The position numbers and the translations under genes were made by a program. From NCBI GenBank assembly GCA_028343615.1, contig JAOLZA010000001.1:1-64000 (forward strand): a DNA stretch of 64,000 nucleotides, in the 5' to 3' direction. Positions 53,823 through 61,271 of the stretch are shown in pieces. Position 1 is the first letter of the stretch. Every line of letters begins with the position of its first letter. This DNA comes from Verrucomicrobiota bacterium. Its GTDB lineage: Bacteria; Verrucomicrobiota; Verrucomicrobiia; Limisphaerales; UBA1100. The notes under the pieces are model-generated. The model saw only the letters and a list, made by a program, of their open reading frames with translations. It searched no databases and was not told where the DNA came from.

Positions 53823-54947
53823 ATGAAACGTCGCGTGTATCTCAACCACCTTTCGGGCACCCCCCTTGCGCCCGAAGTGCACGAGGCGATGCGACCGTTT
53901 TTCGAGAAGCACCATCACGGCCTAGCCGCGCGCGAGGCTATTGCCACCGCGCGCGGGCAATGCGCCCAGCTCATTGGCGGCACGCCCGAAGAAATCCTCT
54001 TCACCAGCAGCGGCACCGAGGCTAACAACCTCGCCATAAAAGGCACGGCCTACGCCCAACGCGAGCGCGGCAATCACATTGTGCTTTCAAACATCGAGCA
54101 TCCGTCCATCGAGCAATCCGTTACGTGGCTGGAGGAAAATGGTTTCAAAACCTCGCGCGTGCCCGTGGATGCCGAAGGATTTGTTTCGCCGAATGCCATT
54201 GCCGAAGCCGTTACGGACAAAACAATCCTCATCGCCACCCATCACGCCAGCCACGACCTCGGCACAATCCAAGACATCACCGCCATCGGAGTCATCGCCG
54301 CCGAACGCGGCATTCCGTTTTTGGTCGATGCCACCGCAAGCGGCGGTTGGCTTTCCGTTGACGTCGCGGTGGCGAACATTTCCCTGCTGTCCCTCGCGCC
54401 CCATCGCTTCGGAGGTCCACAAGGCGCGGGCGTGTTGTTCCGCAACCGCCGCACGCCGCTCGCTCCCATCATCCACGGAGGTGCGCAGGAAGACGGCCTC
54501 CGCGCCGGCACGGAAAACCTCGCCGCCATCGTCGGCGCTGGCGCGGCTGCCGCGTTGCCGGCGGTCGATGTATCCGCGCTGCAGCGACAACTGCACGCTG
54601 GTTTGATGAGAGCCCTCGTGCCCATCCGCCTCAACGGGGCTGAGCTTGGCACGGGCCGTTTGCCCTCGCACCTCAATTATTCCATCGATGGTATCGAAGG
54701 CGAAGGGCTCGCGTTGGCGTTGGATTTGCAGGGCATCGCCATTGCCAGCGGGGCGGCGTGTGTCACCAAAAATCTCGCCGTGCCACCCGCGCTGACGGCA
54801 ATCGGGCTTGACGCCGCCTCGGCCAAGGGCAACGTTCTCCTCTCCCTCGGCCGCGATACCACGGCGGCGGACATCGACCACGTGCTGGAAGTCGTTCCAA
54901 AACAAGTCGACAAGCTCCGCAGTCTATCGCCCGCGTGGGATGCCTAA
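53823..54947 (+). CDS. NifS/IscS-like cysteine desulfurase fold protein lacking the PLP lysine
   Basis: A 374-residue aminotransferase class V fold protein. Many landmarks are present: TSSGTEANNLAIKG (60-74), NIEHPS with His93, VDATAS with Asp169, HGGAQEDGLRAGTEN, and ASGAACVTKN with Cys313. But PLP contacts are altered. The Schiff-base lysine (SxHK in IscS, Lys206) is Arg195 (APHRFGGPQG); Ser203 to Ala192, Gln183 to Ala172, and Asn155 to His144. The usual YLDNNATT start is YLNHLSGT. By motif comparison it cannot bind PLP covalently in the normal way. It lies 1 base before mrp, so a role in Fe-S chemistry or scaffolding is likely. E. coli numbering is used from memory. Confidence 0.75.
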   Translation: MKRRVYLNHLSGTPLAPEVHEAMRPFFEKHHHGLAAREAIATARGQCAQLIGGTPEEILFTSSGTEANNLAIKGTAYAQRERGNHIVLSNIEHPSIEQSVTWLEENGFKTSRVPVDAEGFVSPNAIAEAVTDKTILIATHHASHDLGTIQDITAIGVIAAERGIPFLVDATASGGWLSVDVAVANISLLSLAPHRFGGPQGAGVLFRNRRTPLAPIIHGGAQEDGLRAGTENLAAIVGAGAAAALPAVDVSALQRQLHAGLMRALVPIRLNGAELGTGRLPSHLNYSIDGIEGEGLALALDLQGIAIASGAACVTKNLAVPPALTAIGLDAASAKGNVLLSLGRDTTAADIDHVLEVVPKQVDKLRSLSPAWDA

Positions 54948-54948
54948 A

Positions 54949-55986
54949 ATGACTTTAGAACAATCCATCGAAGACGCCCTCAAAGGCGTGAACTATCCTG
55001 GCTACTCGCGCGACATCGTGTCATTCGGCCTCGTGAAAAATATCGCGACGGCCAATGGCTCCGCCAGCATCGCGCTGGAGTTGACCACCCATAACCCTGA
55101 AGTCGCTGACCAACTCAAAGCCGCCGTCGAAACCGCTACCACCACCGTAGAGGGCATCGACCGCGCGATGGTGCAAATCAAAATGCCGCCCGCCGGCGAA
55201 GCTCCCGCCAGCGGCCAAGCCGGGCCTAATCGAATGCCGGGCATTAACAAAGTCATCGCCGTGGCCTCCGGCAAAGGCGGCGTGGGCAAGAGCACTTGCG
55301 CGGTAAACCTCGCCTGTGCGTTGGCACAGGACGGCGGCGAGGTCGGCCTGCTCGATTGCGACATCTACGGCCCGAGCGTGCCGTTGATGATGGGCGTAAA
55401 CGAACGCCCGCTCGTAAGCCCCGAAGAAAAGCTAGTGCCTTTAATGAGCCACGGCGTGAAGCTGATGAGTATGGGGTTTTTGTTGGAGGGCGATCAACCG
55501 GTCATCTGGCGCGGGCCGATGATTATGAAAACCATCCAACAGTTTGTGATGCAAGTGGACTGGGGCACGCTAGATTATTTGTTGATCGATTTGCCGCCGG
55601 GCACGGGCGATGCGCAGCTCTCGCTGTGCCAAACGGTGCCGCTTGATGGCGGCGTGATTGTCACCACCCCGCAGGAAGCCTCGCTCGGCGTGGTGCGCAA
55701 AGGCATCGCGATGTTTGAGCGCGTGAATGTGCCCATCCTCGGCATCGTGGAAAATATGAGCTACTTCACCGCGCCTAATGGTGACCGCATCGAAATCTTC
55801 GGCCACGGAGGCGGCGCGGCGGAGGCGAAGCGGCAAGGCACAGCATTTCTCGGCGAAGTTCCACTGTTCACCGAAATCCGCGAAGGCGGCGATGCGGGCA
55901 TTCCGGTGGTGGTCAAATCCCCTGAAGGCCCGCCTGCCCAAGCCTTCGGCACGGTGGCCGCCGCTTTGCGCGATTGCCTCGATTGA
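54949..55986 (+). CDS. mrp: Mrp/ApbC/NBP35-family P-loop ATPase, Fe-S cluster carrier
   Basis: A 345-residue protein starting at ATG 54949, 1 base after the NifS-like stop. Order: an N-terminal MIP18-like domain (MTLEQSIEDALKGVNYPGYSRDIV, DPE-type region altered to YPGYSRD), a linker, then a ParA/Mrp ATPase with deviant Walker A ASGKGGVGKST, DCDIYGPSVPLMMG and IDLPPGTGDAQLS. Mrp moves Fe-S clusters onto targets. The CxxC that binds the bridging cluster in many Mrp proteins is not present here: the place reads ENMSYFTAPNGDRIEIFG. This Cys-less form also occurs in other bacteria. Confidence 0.9.
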   Translation: MTLEQSIEDALKGVNYPGYSRDIVSFGLVKNIATANGSASIALELTTHNPEVADQLKAAVETATTTVEGIDRAMVQIKMPPAGEAPASGQAGPNRMPGINKVIAVASGKGGVGKSTCAVNLACALAQDGGEVGLLDCDIYGPSVPLMMGVNERPLVSPEEKLVPLMSHGVKLMSMGFLLEGDQPVIWRGPMIMKTIQQFVMQVDWGTLDYLLIDLPPGTGDAQLSLCQTVPLDGGVIVTTPQEASLGVVRKGIAMFERVNVPILGIVENMSYFTAPNGDRIEIFGHGGGAAEAKRQGTAFLGEVPLFTEIREGGDAGIPVVVKSPEGPPAQAFGTVAAALRDCLD

Positions 55987-56070
55987 GTGCTTATCCACTC
56001 TTTCCACCCGTTGTTCACCAGTGACTCGGGATAATTTGCCCCAAATTCCTATTTTTCGCTGAAAATTGTG

Positions 56071-56100
56071 TTGTTTGTGTTGAACAGACGGTGCTATCTT
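56071..56100 (+). promoter_or_regulatory. Putative sigma-70-type promoter before the 70-residue gene
   Basis: TTGTTT (56071-56076) and TATCTT (56095-56100) are separated by 18 bases, with an AT-rich stretch before them. The next gene starts 28 bases downstream. Confidence 0.35.
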
Positions 56101-56127
56101 CACGTCCCATTTGGCAGAGAAATCCCT

Positions 56128-56340
56128 ATGGCCAAGTCTACTGAAAATCAGGAATTGCTGAAGCGTTCGTCGCTATACCGCGAATTTTTGGCGGAGCGCG
56201 AGGAGATCTTGCGACACAAGTGGATCGAATCCGAAAAAGCTGGCATCGACGTCGGCTTCGAGGAAGCGCTCACGGGATGGATGCTGAAGCACCGCTCCGA
56301 ATGGCGCAAACGCCGGCACGCCGCTCGGCAATGTGTGTAA
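56128..56340 (+). CDS. Small conserved-looking basic protein
   Basis: A 70-residue protein from the ATG at 56128, with AGAGA upstream. It is rich in Glu, Arg and Lys; the segment REEILRHKWIESEK and the following FEEALTGWMLKHRSEWRK are well-ordered helical stretches that I believe recur as a short conserved motif in several phyla, but I cannot name the family. The upstream frame to 56068 lacks such features. The protein ends immediately before the PyrR-binding leader of the pyr operon, and may serve as an upstream cistron. Confidence 0.6.
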   Translation: MAKSTENQELLKRSSLYREFLAEREEILRHKWIESEKAGIDVGFEEALTGWMLKHRSEWRKRRHAARQCV

Positions 56341-56349
56341 ACTGAAGCC

Positions 56350-56380
56350 CTTTAACGCGGTCCCGCGAGGCCGCCAAGGA
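56350..56380 (+). promoter_or_regulatory. PyrR-binding RNA element (pyr attenuator, anti-antiterminator)
   Basis: The stretch CTTTAACGCGGTCCCGCGAGG (up to 56370) and the following CCGCCAAGGA fold as GCGG-TCCCGCGAGG-CCGC, matching the consensus of PyrR-binding loops in other bacteria (TCCNGNGAGG flanked by a short stem and a downstream AAGG). When PyrR-UMP binds here, the terminator below forms. The gene controlled is pyrR itself. Confidence 0.8.
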
Positions 56381-56406
56381 CGATGATGAAACTAAACGGA
56401 TTTTAT

Positions 56407-56458
56407 CCGCGTTGGATTCACGTGCAATCAAGCACGCGGAATCGGCGCGGGTTTTTTT
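56407..56458 (+). terminator. pyr attenuator terminator
   Basis: CCGCG..GATTC (56407-56419) pairs with GAATC..GCGCGG (56438-56450) with an inner GTGC/GCAC helix; seven T follow at 56452-56458. The start codon ATG is at 56459, so the T-tract touches it. Confidence 0.85.
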
Positions 56459-57001
56459 ATGGCTGACCCAAACGTATCGCGCACCGTCCTTGAAGCCGAC
56501 GCCCTCGTTCGCGCGTGGCGGCGCGTGGCGCACGAGATCGCCGAAGCCCACACCGCCGGTGGCGCGGTCATCCTCGTCGGCATCCAACGCGGCGGCGTGG
56601 CGCTGGCGCAACAACTCGGCGAAACACTCGGCAGCATTTACGATCAAGCCGTCGCCGTGGGTTCCGTGGAACCAGGCTTGCACCGCGATGATCTCTCCCA
56701 ACGCGGCATGGCCGAACTGCTCCCCACCGAATTGCCCGGCGATATGACAGACAAAGTGGTCGTGCTCGTCGATGACGTCCTCAGCACCGGCAGGACCGTG
56801 CGGGCCTCCATCGATGCCGTGATGGCCTTTGGCCGCCCGCGCTGCATTCGGCTCGCAGTGCTCATTGATCGCGGGCACCGCGAGCTGCCCATTCGCCCGG
56901 ATTTCGTTGGAAAAAATCTCCCCACCCATCCCGACGAACACGTAGAGCTACACTTGTCTGAACAAGGCGCGCCGAACACGGTAGAAATTTTATCCTTATG
57001 A
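56459..57001 (+). CDS. pyrR: Bifunctional pyr operon attenuator / uracil phosphoribosyltransferase
   Basis: PyrR, 180 residues, senses UMP/UTP and binds pyr mRNA. Type I PRTase features: ILVGIQRGGVALAQQL, and the PRPP loop VVVLVDDVLSTGRTVRAS. The start ATG at 56459 lies directly after a seven-T stretch, so no ribosome-binding site is seen; no other in-frame start suits. The next gene, pyrB, overlaps its stop as ATGA. Autoregulated by the attenuator upstream. Confidence 0.93.
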   Translation: MADPNVSRTVLEADALVRAWRRVAHEIAEAHTAGGAVILVGIQRGGVALAQQLGETLGSIYDQAVAVGSVEPGLHRDDLSQRGMAELLPTELPGDMTDKVVVLVDDVLSTGRTVRASIDAVMAFGRPRCIRLAVLIDRGHRELPIRPDFVGKNLPTHPDEHVELHLSEQGAPNTVEILSL

Positions 57002-57936
57002 GTTGGCATCGCAAACATCTGCTGGACATCGAAAGCCTCACCGCCGGAGAACTGACCACCGTGCTCGACACCGCGCGTGAGTTCAAAGCCGTGGGCGAGC
57101 GCGACATCAAAAAAGTCCCCGCGCTCCAGGGCAAAACGGTGGTGAACTTTTTCGTGGAACCCTCCACCCGCACGCGCGTGAGCTTCGAGCTTTCCGCAAA
57201 ACGCTTGAGCGCAGACATCATTAATTTTTCCGCCGACGCCTCGTCTTTCCAAAAAGGCGAAAGCCTCAAGGACACCGCGCGCACGCTTGAAGCGCTCAAT
57301 GCCGACATCATTGTCATCCGCCACAAAGCCGCCGGCGCGCCGCATTTCCTCGCGCGCTTTCTTAACGCCCACGTGGTGAACGCCGGCGACGGCGCGCACG
57401 AGCACCCCACGCAGGCGCTGCTCGATGTGTTTACCATTCGCGAAAAGAAAGGCAACATCGCCGGACTCAACGTCACCATTCTCGGCGACATTTTATTCAG
57501 TCGCGTCGCGCGCTCCAACATTTGGGCCCTGCGCAAGCTCGGCGCAAACGTCACCCTCTGCGGACCGAGCACGCTCGTGCCCCGCGTCTTCGAGCAAATG
57601 GGCTGCCGCGTCACATACGATCTCGATGAAGCGTTGGCTAACGCCGACGTAATCAACCTCCTGCGAATCCAACACGAACGCCAACGCAAATCGATGTTCC
57701 CTAGCATCGGCGAATACGCCCACCTCTTCGGCCTCAACCGTACGAGATTGGCCAAAGCCAAGCCTAACGCACTCATAATGCACCCCGGCCCAATGAACCG
57801 CGGCGTGGAAATCAAAAGCGAACTCGCCGACTGTGACCGCGCCGTCATCCTCGAACAAGTCACCAACGGCATCGCCGTACGAATGGCGGTGTTGTACTTG
57901 GTGAACGGCGGGAACGCCGACGAGATGAATGCCTAA
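56998..57936 (+). CDS. pyrB: Aspartate carbamoyltransferase, catalytic subunit
   Basis: PyrB makes carbamoyl-aspartate from carbamoyl phosphate and aspartate, in de novo pyrimidine synthesis. At 312 residues it has normal length. Motifs include EPSTRTRVSFELSAKRLSA (carbamoyl phosphate), GESLKDTARTL, IRHKAAGAPHF, GAHEHPTQALLD and HPGPMNRGVE. It overlaps pyrR (ATGA). The expected partner pyrC does not follow; the next gene is on the other strand and their stop codons overlap. Confidence 0.95.
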   Translation: MSWHRKHLLDIESLTAGELTTVLDTAREFKAVGERDIKKVPALQGKTVVNFFVEPSTRTRVSFELSAKRLSADIINFSADASSFQKGESLKDTARTLEALNADIIVIRHKAAGAPHFLARFLNAHVVNAGDGAHEHPTQALLDVFTIREKKGNIAGLNVTILGDILFSRVARSNIWALRKLGANVTLCGPSTLVPRVFEQMGCRVTYDLDEALANADVINLLRIQHERQRKSMFPSIGEYAHLFGLNRTRLAKAKPNALIMHPGPMNRGVEIKSELADCDRAVILEQVTNGIAVRMAVLYLVNGGNADEMNA

Positions 57937-58508
57937 AGATTTTCTTCGAGCACCGCTTGGCTTGCCTCGGCGACTTCGGCGTGCAACGATTTGCAGTGGC
58001 TGTCCATCGTTACGACCGCCGGAAACTGATCGACCTCCAGTTCCCAAATCGCTTCGGGACTTCCGAACTCCTCCATAAAATACACGTTCCGCACTTGGGT
58101 GATGTGCTCGGCCAACACTTGCGCCGCGCCGCCGATGGCGTGCAAATACACGCTGCCGTTTTCCGCGCAACCCGCGAGCGTTTTCGGCCCCATGCCGCCT
58201 TTGCCAATCACACCGCGCACGCCAAACTTTTTCATGATGCCTGCCTGATACGGCTCCTCGCGAATGGAAGTCGTGGGCCCGGCCGCCGTTACCTGCCAAT
58301 CGCCAGCATCATCCTTCACCACCACGGGGCCGCAATGATAAATAATGCCGCCTTCCAAGCTTACCCCTGCTGGTAGTTCGCCGCCTTCATGCAAATATTT
58401 GTGAACCGCATCGCGACCGGTGTACACCACCCCTGAAATCGCCACCGAATCGCCCACCTTGAGTGTACGAATTTGTCCTTCTGAAATGGGTGTGGTCAGC
58501 TCGGTCAT
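57933..58508 (-). CDS. Fumarate hydratase class I, beta subunit (C-terminal domain)
   Basis: A 191-residue protein from the ATG at 58508 (MTELTTPISEGQIRTLKVGD). It matches the beta half of class I fumarase or L(+)-tartrate dehydratase: AISGVVYTGRDAVHKYLHE, IYHCGPVVVKD, AAGPTTSIREEPY, GVRGVIGKGGMG and EEFGSPEAIWELEVDQFPAVV. It acts with the alpha subunit, whose stop lies 1 base upstream. The pair hydrates fumarate to malate in the TCA cycle; tartrate dehydratase is an alternative. Confidence 0.9.
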   Translation of the reverse strand: MTELTTPISEGQIRTLKVGDSVAISGVVYTGRDAVHKYLHEGGELPAGVSLEGGIIYHCGPVVVKDDAGDWQVTAAGPTTSIREEPYQAGIMKKFGVRGVIGKGGMGPKTLAGCAENGSVYLHAIGGAAQVLAEHITQVRNVYFMEEFGSPEAIWELEVDQFPAVVTMDSHCKSLHAEVAEASQAVLEENL

Positions 58509-58509
58509 C

Positions 58510-59388
58510 TCAATAAAGCCACTCCGTGATTTCTCCCGCTTCATTCAATGTTGCCCCGTGGCGGCGGAAGGCCCAGCACATATAGCTGACGCTGACGAAG
58601 TACGAAGCTGGCACGCGATTGGCGGCGCGGATTTTTACGCCGAGCAACGTCGTATTGCCGCCGAAGCCCATCGGACCGATCCCGAGTTTATTGGCAGTGG
58701 CGTGGATGTCGTTTTCCAACTCGGCCAATTCGGCGTTATCGTTTTCGTCATCGAGAGTGCGCAGGAACTGTGTTTTCGAAAGCTCATAGCCCGTGGCTCG
58801 ATCACCTCCGATGCACACGCCGAGAATGCCCGGCCCGCAGCCTTTGCCTTGGGCTTGTTGCACGGCATCGAGAATGACCTTGCGGCAGCCATCGAGATCG
58901 CGATTTGCGTTGAGCTTCGTGTTTGGCAGTGAGTATTGCGCGCCGACATTTTCGCATCCGCCACCCTTGAGCACCAGCCGCACAATCACATTCGTTTTGC
59001 GGGTTTGATGAAAATGAAAGGCCGGCGTGCCGGGACCGATATTGGTGCCATCGTTTTTGCCGGTCAATGAATCGACGGAATTTTGACGAAGGAACCCTCG
59101 CTTCGTCGCCTCGGTGACCGCACCGCGCGCGACGTCGGCAAACTCTATTTGATCGTACCCCACCGGACAATCCACATAAAAAAGTACGCTGCCGGTATCC
59201 TGACACAACGGTTGTGATTTCTCTTTGGCCAGCGCGATATTGCGCTCAATGATTTCCATCGCGCTCTTGGCAATGGTGTCCTGCTTTTCGTTTTCGAGGG
59301 ACGCAAGGATAGCGCGCTGCACATCATCGGGAATTTCCGCCGACGTGCGGCGAATGATTTCAATCAGCGATTCAAACAGCGAATCCAT
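58510..59388 (-). CDS. Fumarate hydratase class I, alpha subunit
   Basis: A 292-residue 4Fe-4S dehydratase subunit. The three cluster cysteines are seen in QPLCQDTG, GGGCENVG and GVCIGGDRATG. Further family features: KNDGTNIGPGTPAFHFHQ and GPMGFGGNTTLLGVKI. With the beta subunit it forms the heterotetrameric enzyme; E. coli FumA fuses both in one chain. The catalytic region is oxygen-sensitive. Confidence 0.92.
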   Translation of the reverse strand: MDSLFESLIEIIRRTSAEIPDDVQRAILASLENEKQDTIAKSAMEIIERNIALAKEKSQPLCQDTGSVLFYVDCPVGYDQIEFADVARGAVTEATKRGFLRQNSVDSLTGKNDGTNIGPGTPAFHFHQTRKTNVIVRLVLKGGGCENVGAQYSLPNTKLNANRDLDGCRKVILDAVQQAQGKGCGPGILGVCIGGDRATGYELSKTQFLRTLDDENDNAELAELENDIHATANKLGIGPMGFGGNTTLLGVKIRAANRVPASYFVSVSYMCWAFRRHGATLNEAGEITEWLY

Positions 59389-59481
59389 TGCTCCAACACA
59401 TTAATACGCGAACGCATCGATGTCAATCTGAGGACGGTTGGCGTTGACCTTGGCGGGCCAAGCGGGCAACGTGCCGTCGAG

Positions 59482-60297
59482 ATGAGCAAGGGCTCCCAAA
59501 CAAAATCAAGCAAAGCCAACGTGCCAAGGGCGCTACCGCTGCCTGTGGCTGTTCCCAAATGGCCGTTTCTATTAGCGGATATTATTTTCATCGGACTCGG
59601 CTATTGGATCAGCACACTCATCACCGGCCCAGCCGAGCAATGGCACATTATCAGCATCCTCGTTTGCGCCGGATTTGGCGCAGCGTTTGCTGTAGCACCA
59701 TTTTATTTTGAGTACCGAGCCGAGGCCAAGGCGGTGGAGATCGCTCAGCTCACCACCGTAGCCAAGGAGGTCAACAAAATGGAAAGCGTAGCCGCGCAAA
59801 TCGCCGAGGCCACCGAGCGTTGGAATGCCGTGCAGGAATCCTCCGGCCAAACCGCCCAGCTCGCTGAGGAGATCGCCACCGGCATCGCCGCCACAGTGAA
59901 GGAGCATCACGAGTTTATGGCCAAAGCCGGCGAAGACGAATACGCCACACTCAAGCTCGAAGTGGAAAAGCTCCGCCGCGCCGAACAGGATTGGGCGACG
60001 ACGTTGGTTGGCCAGCTCGATCTTGTGTATCGCCTCGAACGCTCTGCCGCTGCATCCGGCAAAGAGCCGTTCATGCAAACGATGGCCACCTTCCAATCTC
60101 ATTGCCGCGACCTCGCCAAGCGCGTGGGGCTCGTGGCGTTTGAAGCAGAACTGGGCGTCGCCTTCGACGATGAACAACACGGTCTGCTCGACAACGAACC
60201 CAAACCCGCCGACGCCGCAAAGGTCACCGAGACCCGGCTACCCGGCATCCGCCTCCAAGGCCGGTTGATTCGCAAGCCTTTGGTGTCCGTTGCTTAG
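59482..60297 (+). CDS. Membrane-anchored coiled-coil protein with GrpE-like C-terminus
   Basis: A 271-residue protein. Two hydrophobic segments lie near residues 28-50 (FLLADIIFIGLGYWISTLI) and 58-75; a long coiled coil of about 75 residues follows (EIAQLTTVAKEVNKMESV and on). The last ~75 residues resemble GrpE: LDLVYRLERS, then GLVAFEAELGVAFDDEQH, and GIRLQGRLIRKPLVSV, which compare to the GrpE beta-wing (FDPxxHxA, GYxLxxRVLRPAxV). It may be an exchange factor tied to the membrane or just a similar fold. No ribosome-binding site is obvious. Confidence 0.7.
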   Translation: MSKGSQTKSSKANVPRALPLPVAVPKWPFLLADIIFIGLGYWISTLITGPAEQWHIISILVCAGFGAAFAVAPFYFEYRAEAKAVEIAQLTTVAKEVNKMESVAAQIAEATERWNAVQESSGQTAQLAEEIATGIAATVKEHHEFMAKAGEDEYATLKLEVEKLRRAEQDWATTLVGQLDLVYRLERSAAASGKEPFMQTMATFQSHCRDLAKRVGLVAFEAELGVAFDDEQHGLLDNEPKPADAAKVTETRLPGIRLQGRLIRKPLVSVA

Positions 60298-61064
60298 CCA
60301 GACTTGCGGCTCGCGTGCGCGCACACGCCGCGTTCGCTGGCGGCGATGAATTCCAGCAATTCCCGCGTGCGATCCCCCATGGATTCCGCCAGCAATTCCG
60401 CTGCCTTCGCGCCTTCCAAAAAAACCCGACGATAACACGCCTTCAGTTCCGTGCGTTCCTCCACCCCGATTCCCGCGCGGCGCAGGCCCACGATGTTGAG
60501 GCCACACAATTTGTTCACGCCGAACTCCATTGTAAAAGGCGGCAAATCCTGGCTCACCGCCGCGTTGCCCTGCATCATCGCCAGCGTCCCAATGCGCACA
60601 AACTGATGCACGGCGCAGTTGCCGGAAAGAAATACGCTATCGGCAATCACCGCGTGTCCGCCCACAAGCGCACCGTTGGCAAAAATATTATGTTTGCCCA
60701 CCACCGCATTATGTCCCACGTGACTGTGCGCCATAAAAAAATTGTGGCTTCCTATGACTGTTTCCTCATCCGGCGAATTGGAACGATGCAGCGTGACATG
60801 TTCTCGAATTACATTGTATTCACCCATGCGCAGCCGTGTCGGCTCGCCGTTGTACTTCAGATCCTGCGGTGAATCTCCGATCACCGCACCAGTGTGGATA
60901 CGATTGTTTTTGCCAAGCGTGATTTCGCCCATTAGATGCACGTGCGACCCAATCTCACAGCCCGCACCCACCGTCACGCCTGCCTCGATGATCGCGTACG
61001 GACCAACGGCCACGGTTTCGTGCAGCTCGGCTTTGGGGTTAATGATGGCGGTGGGATGAATCAT
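60294..61064 (-). CDS. lpxA: UDP-N-acetylglucosamine acyltransferase
   Basis: LpxA adds the first acyl chain to UDP-GlcNAc in lipid A synthesis, which indicates an LPS-type outer membrane. At 256 residues it has normal length. Left-handed beta-helix repeats start at MIHPTAIINPKAELHETV; PQDLKYNGEPTRL, AHSHVGHNAVVG (with the catalytic His) and GLRRAGIG are LpxA signatures. The ATG at 61064 is preferred over a TTG at 61076. Confidence 0.94.
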   Translation of the reverse strand: MIHPTAIINPKAELHETVAVGPYAIIEAGVTVGAGCEIGSHVHLMGEITLGKNNRIHTGAVIGDSPQDLKYNGEPTRLRMGEYNVIREHVTLHRSNSPDEETVIGSHNFFMAHSHVGHNAVVGKHNIFANGALVGGHAVIADSVFLSGNCAVHQFVRIGTLAMMQGNAAVSQDLPPFTMEFGVNKLCGLNIVGLRRAGIGVEERTELKACYRRVFLEGAKAAELLAESMGDRTRELLEFIAASERGVCAHASRKSG

Positions 61065-61271
61065 ATGAATGACCAAAATCCAATACCCAAGGAATGCCTA
61101 AACCCCAAGCCCAAAATTGGGTTTTAGTCATTTGTAAATATACCCGTGCTCCTTCATGGAATAATAATCATGTTCGCTGATCCGTGGTGCATTGAGCGGG
61201 TCACGGGGAAAGAACGACTTTGTTAATATCATCGGAAATTATTTAGTTAGGAGCACGCTTCTGCTTTGTCC

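Noticed and set aside
61077..61271. AAACCC/GGGTTT hairpin between lpxA and hflX
   Set aside because: No T-tract in either direction after the stem; may be chance.
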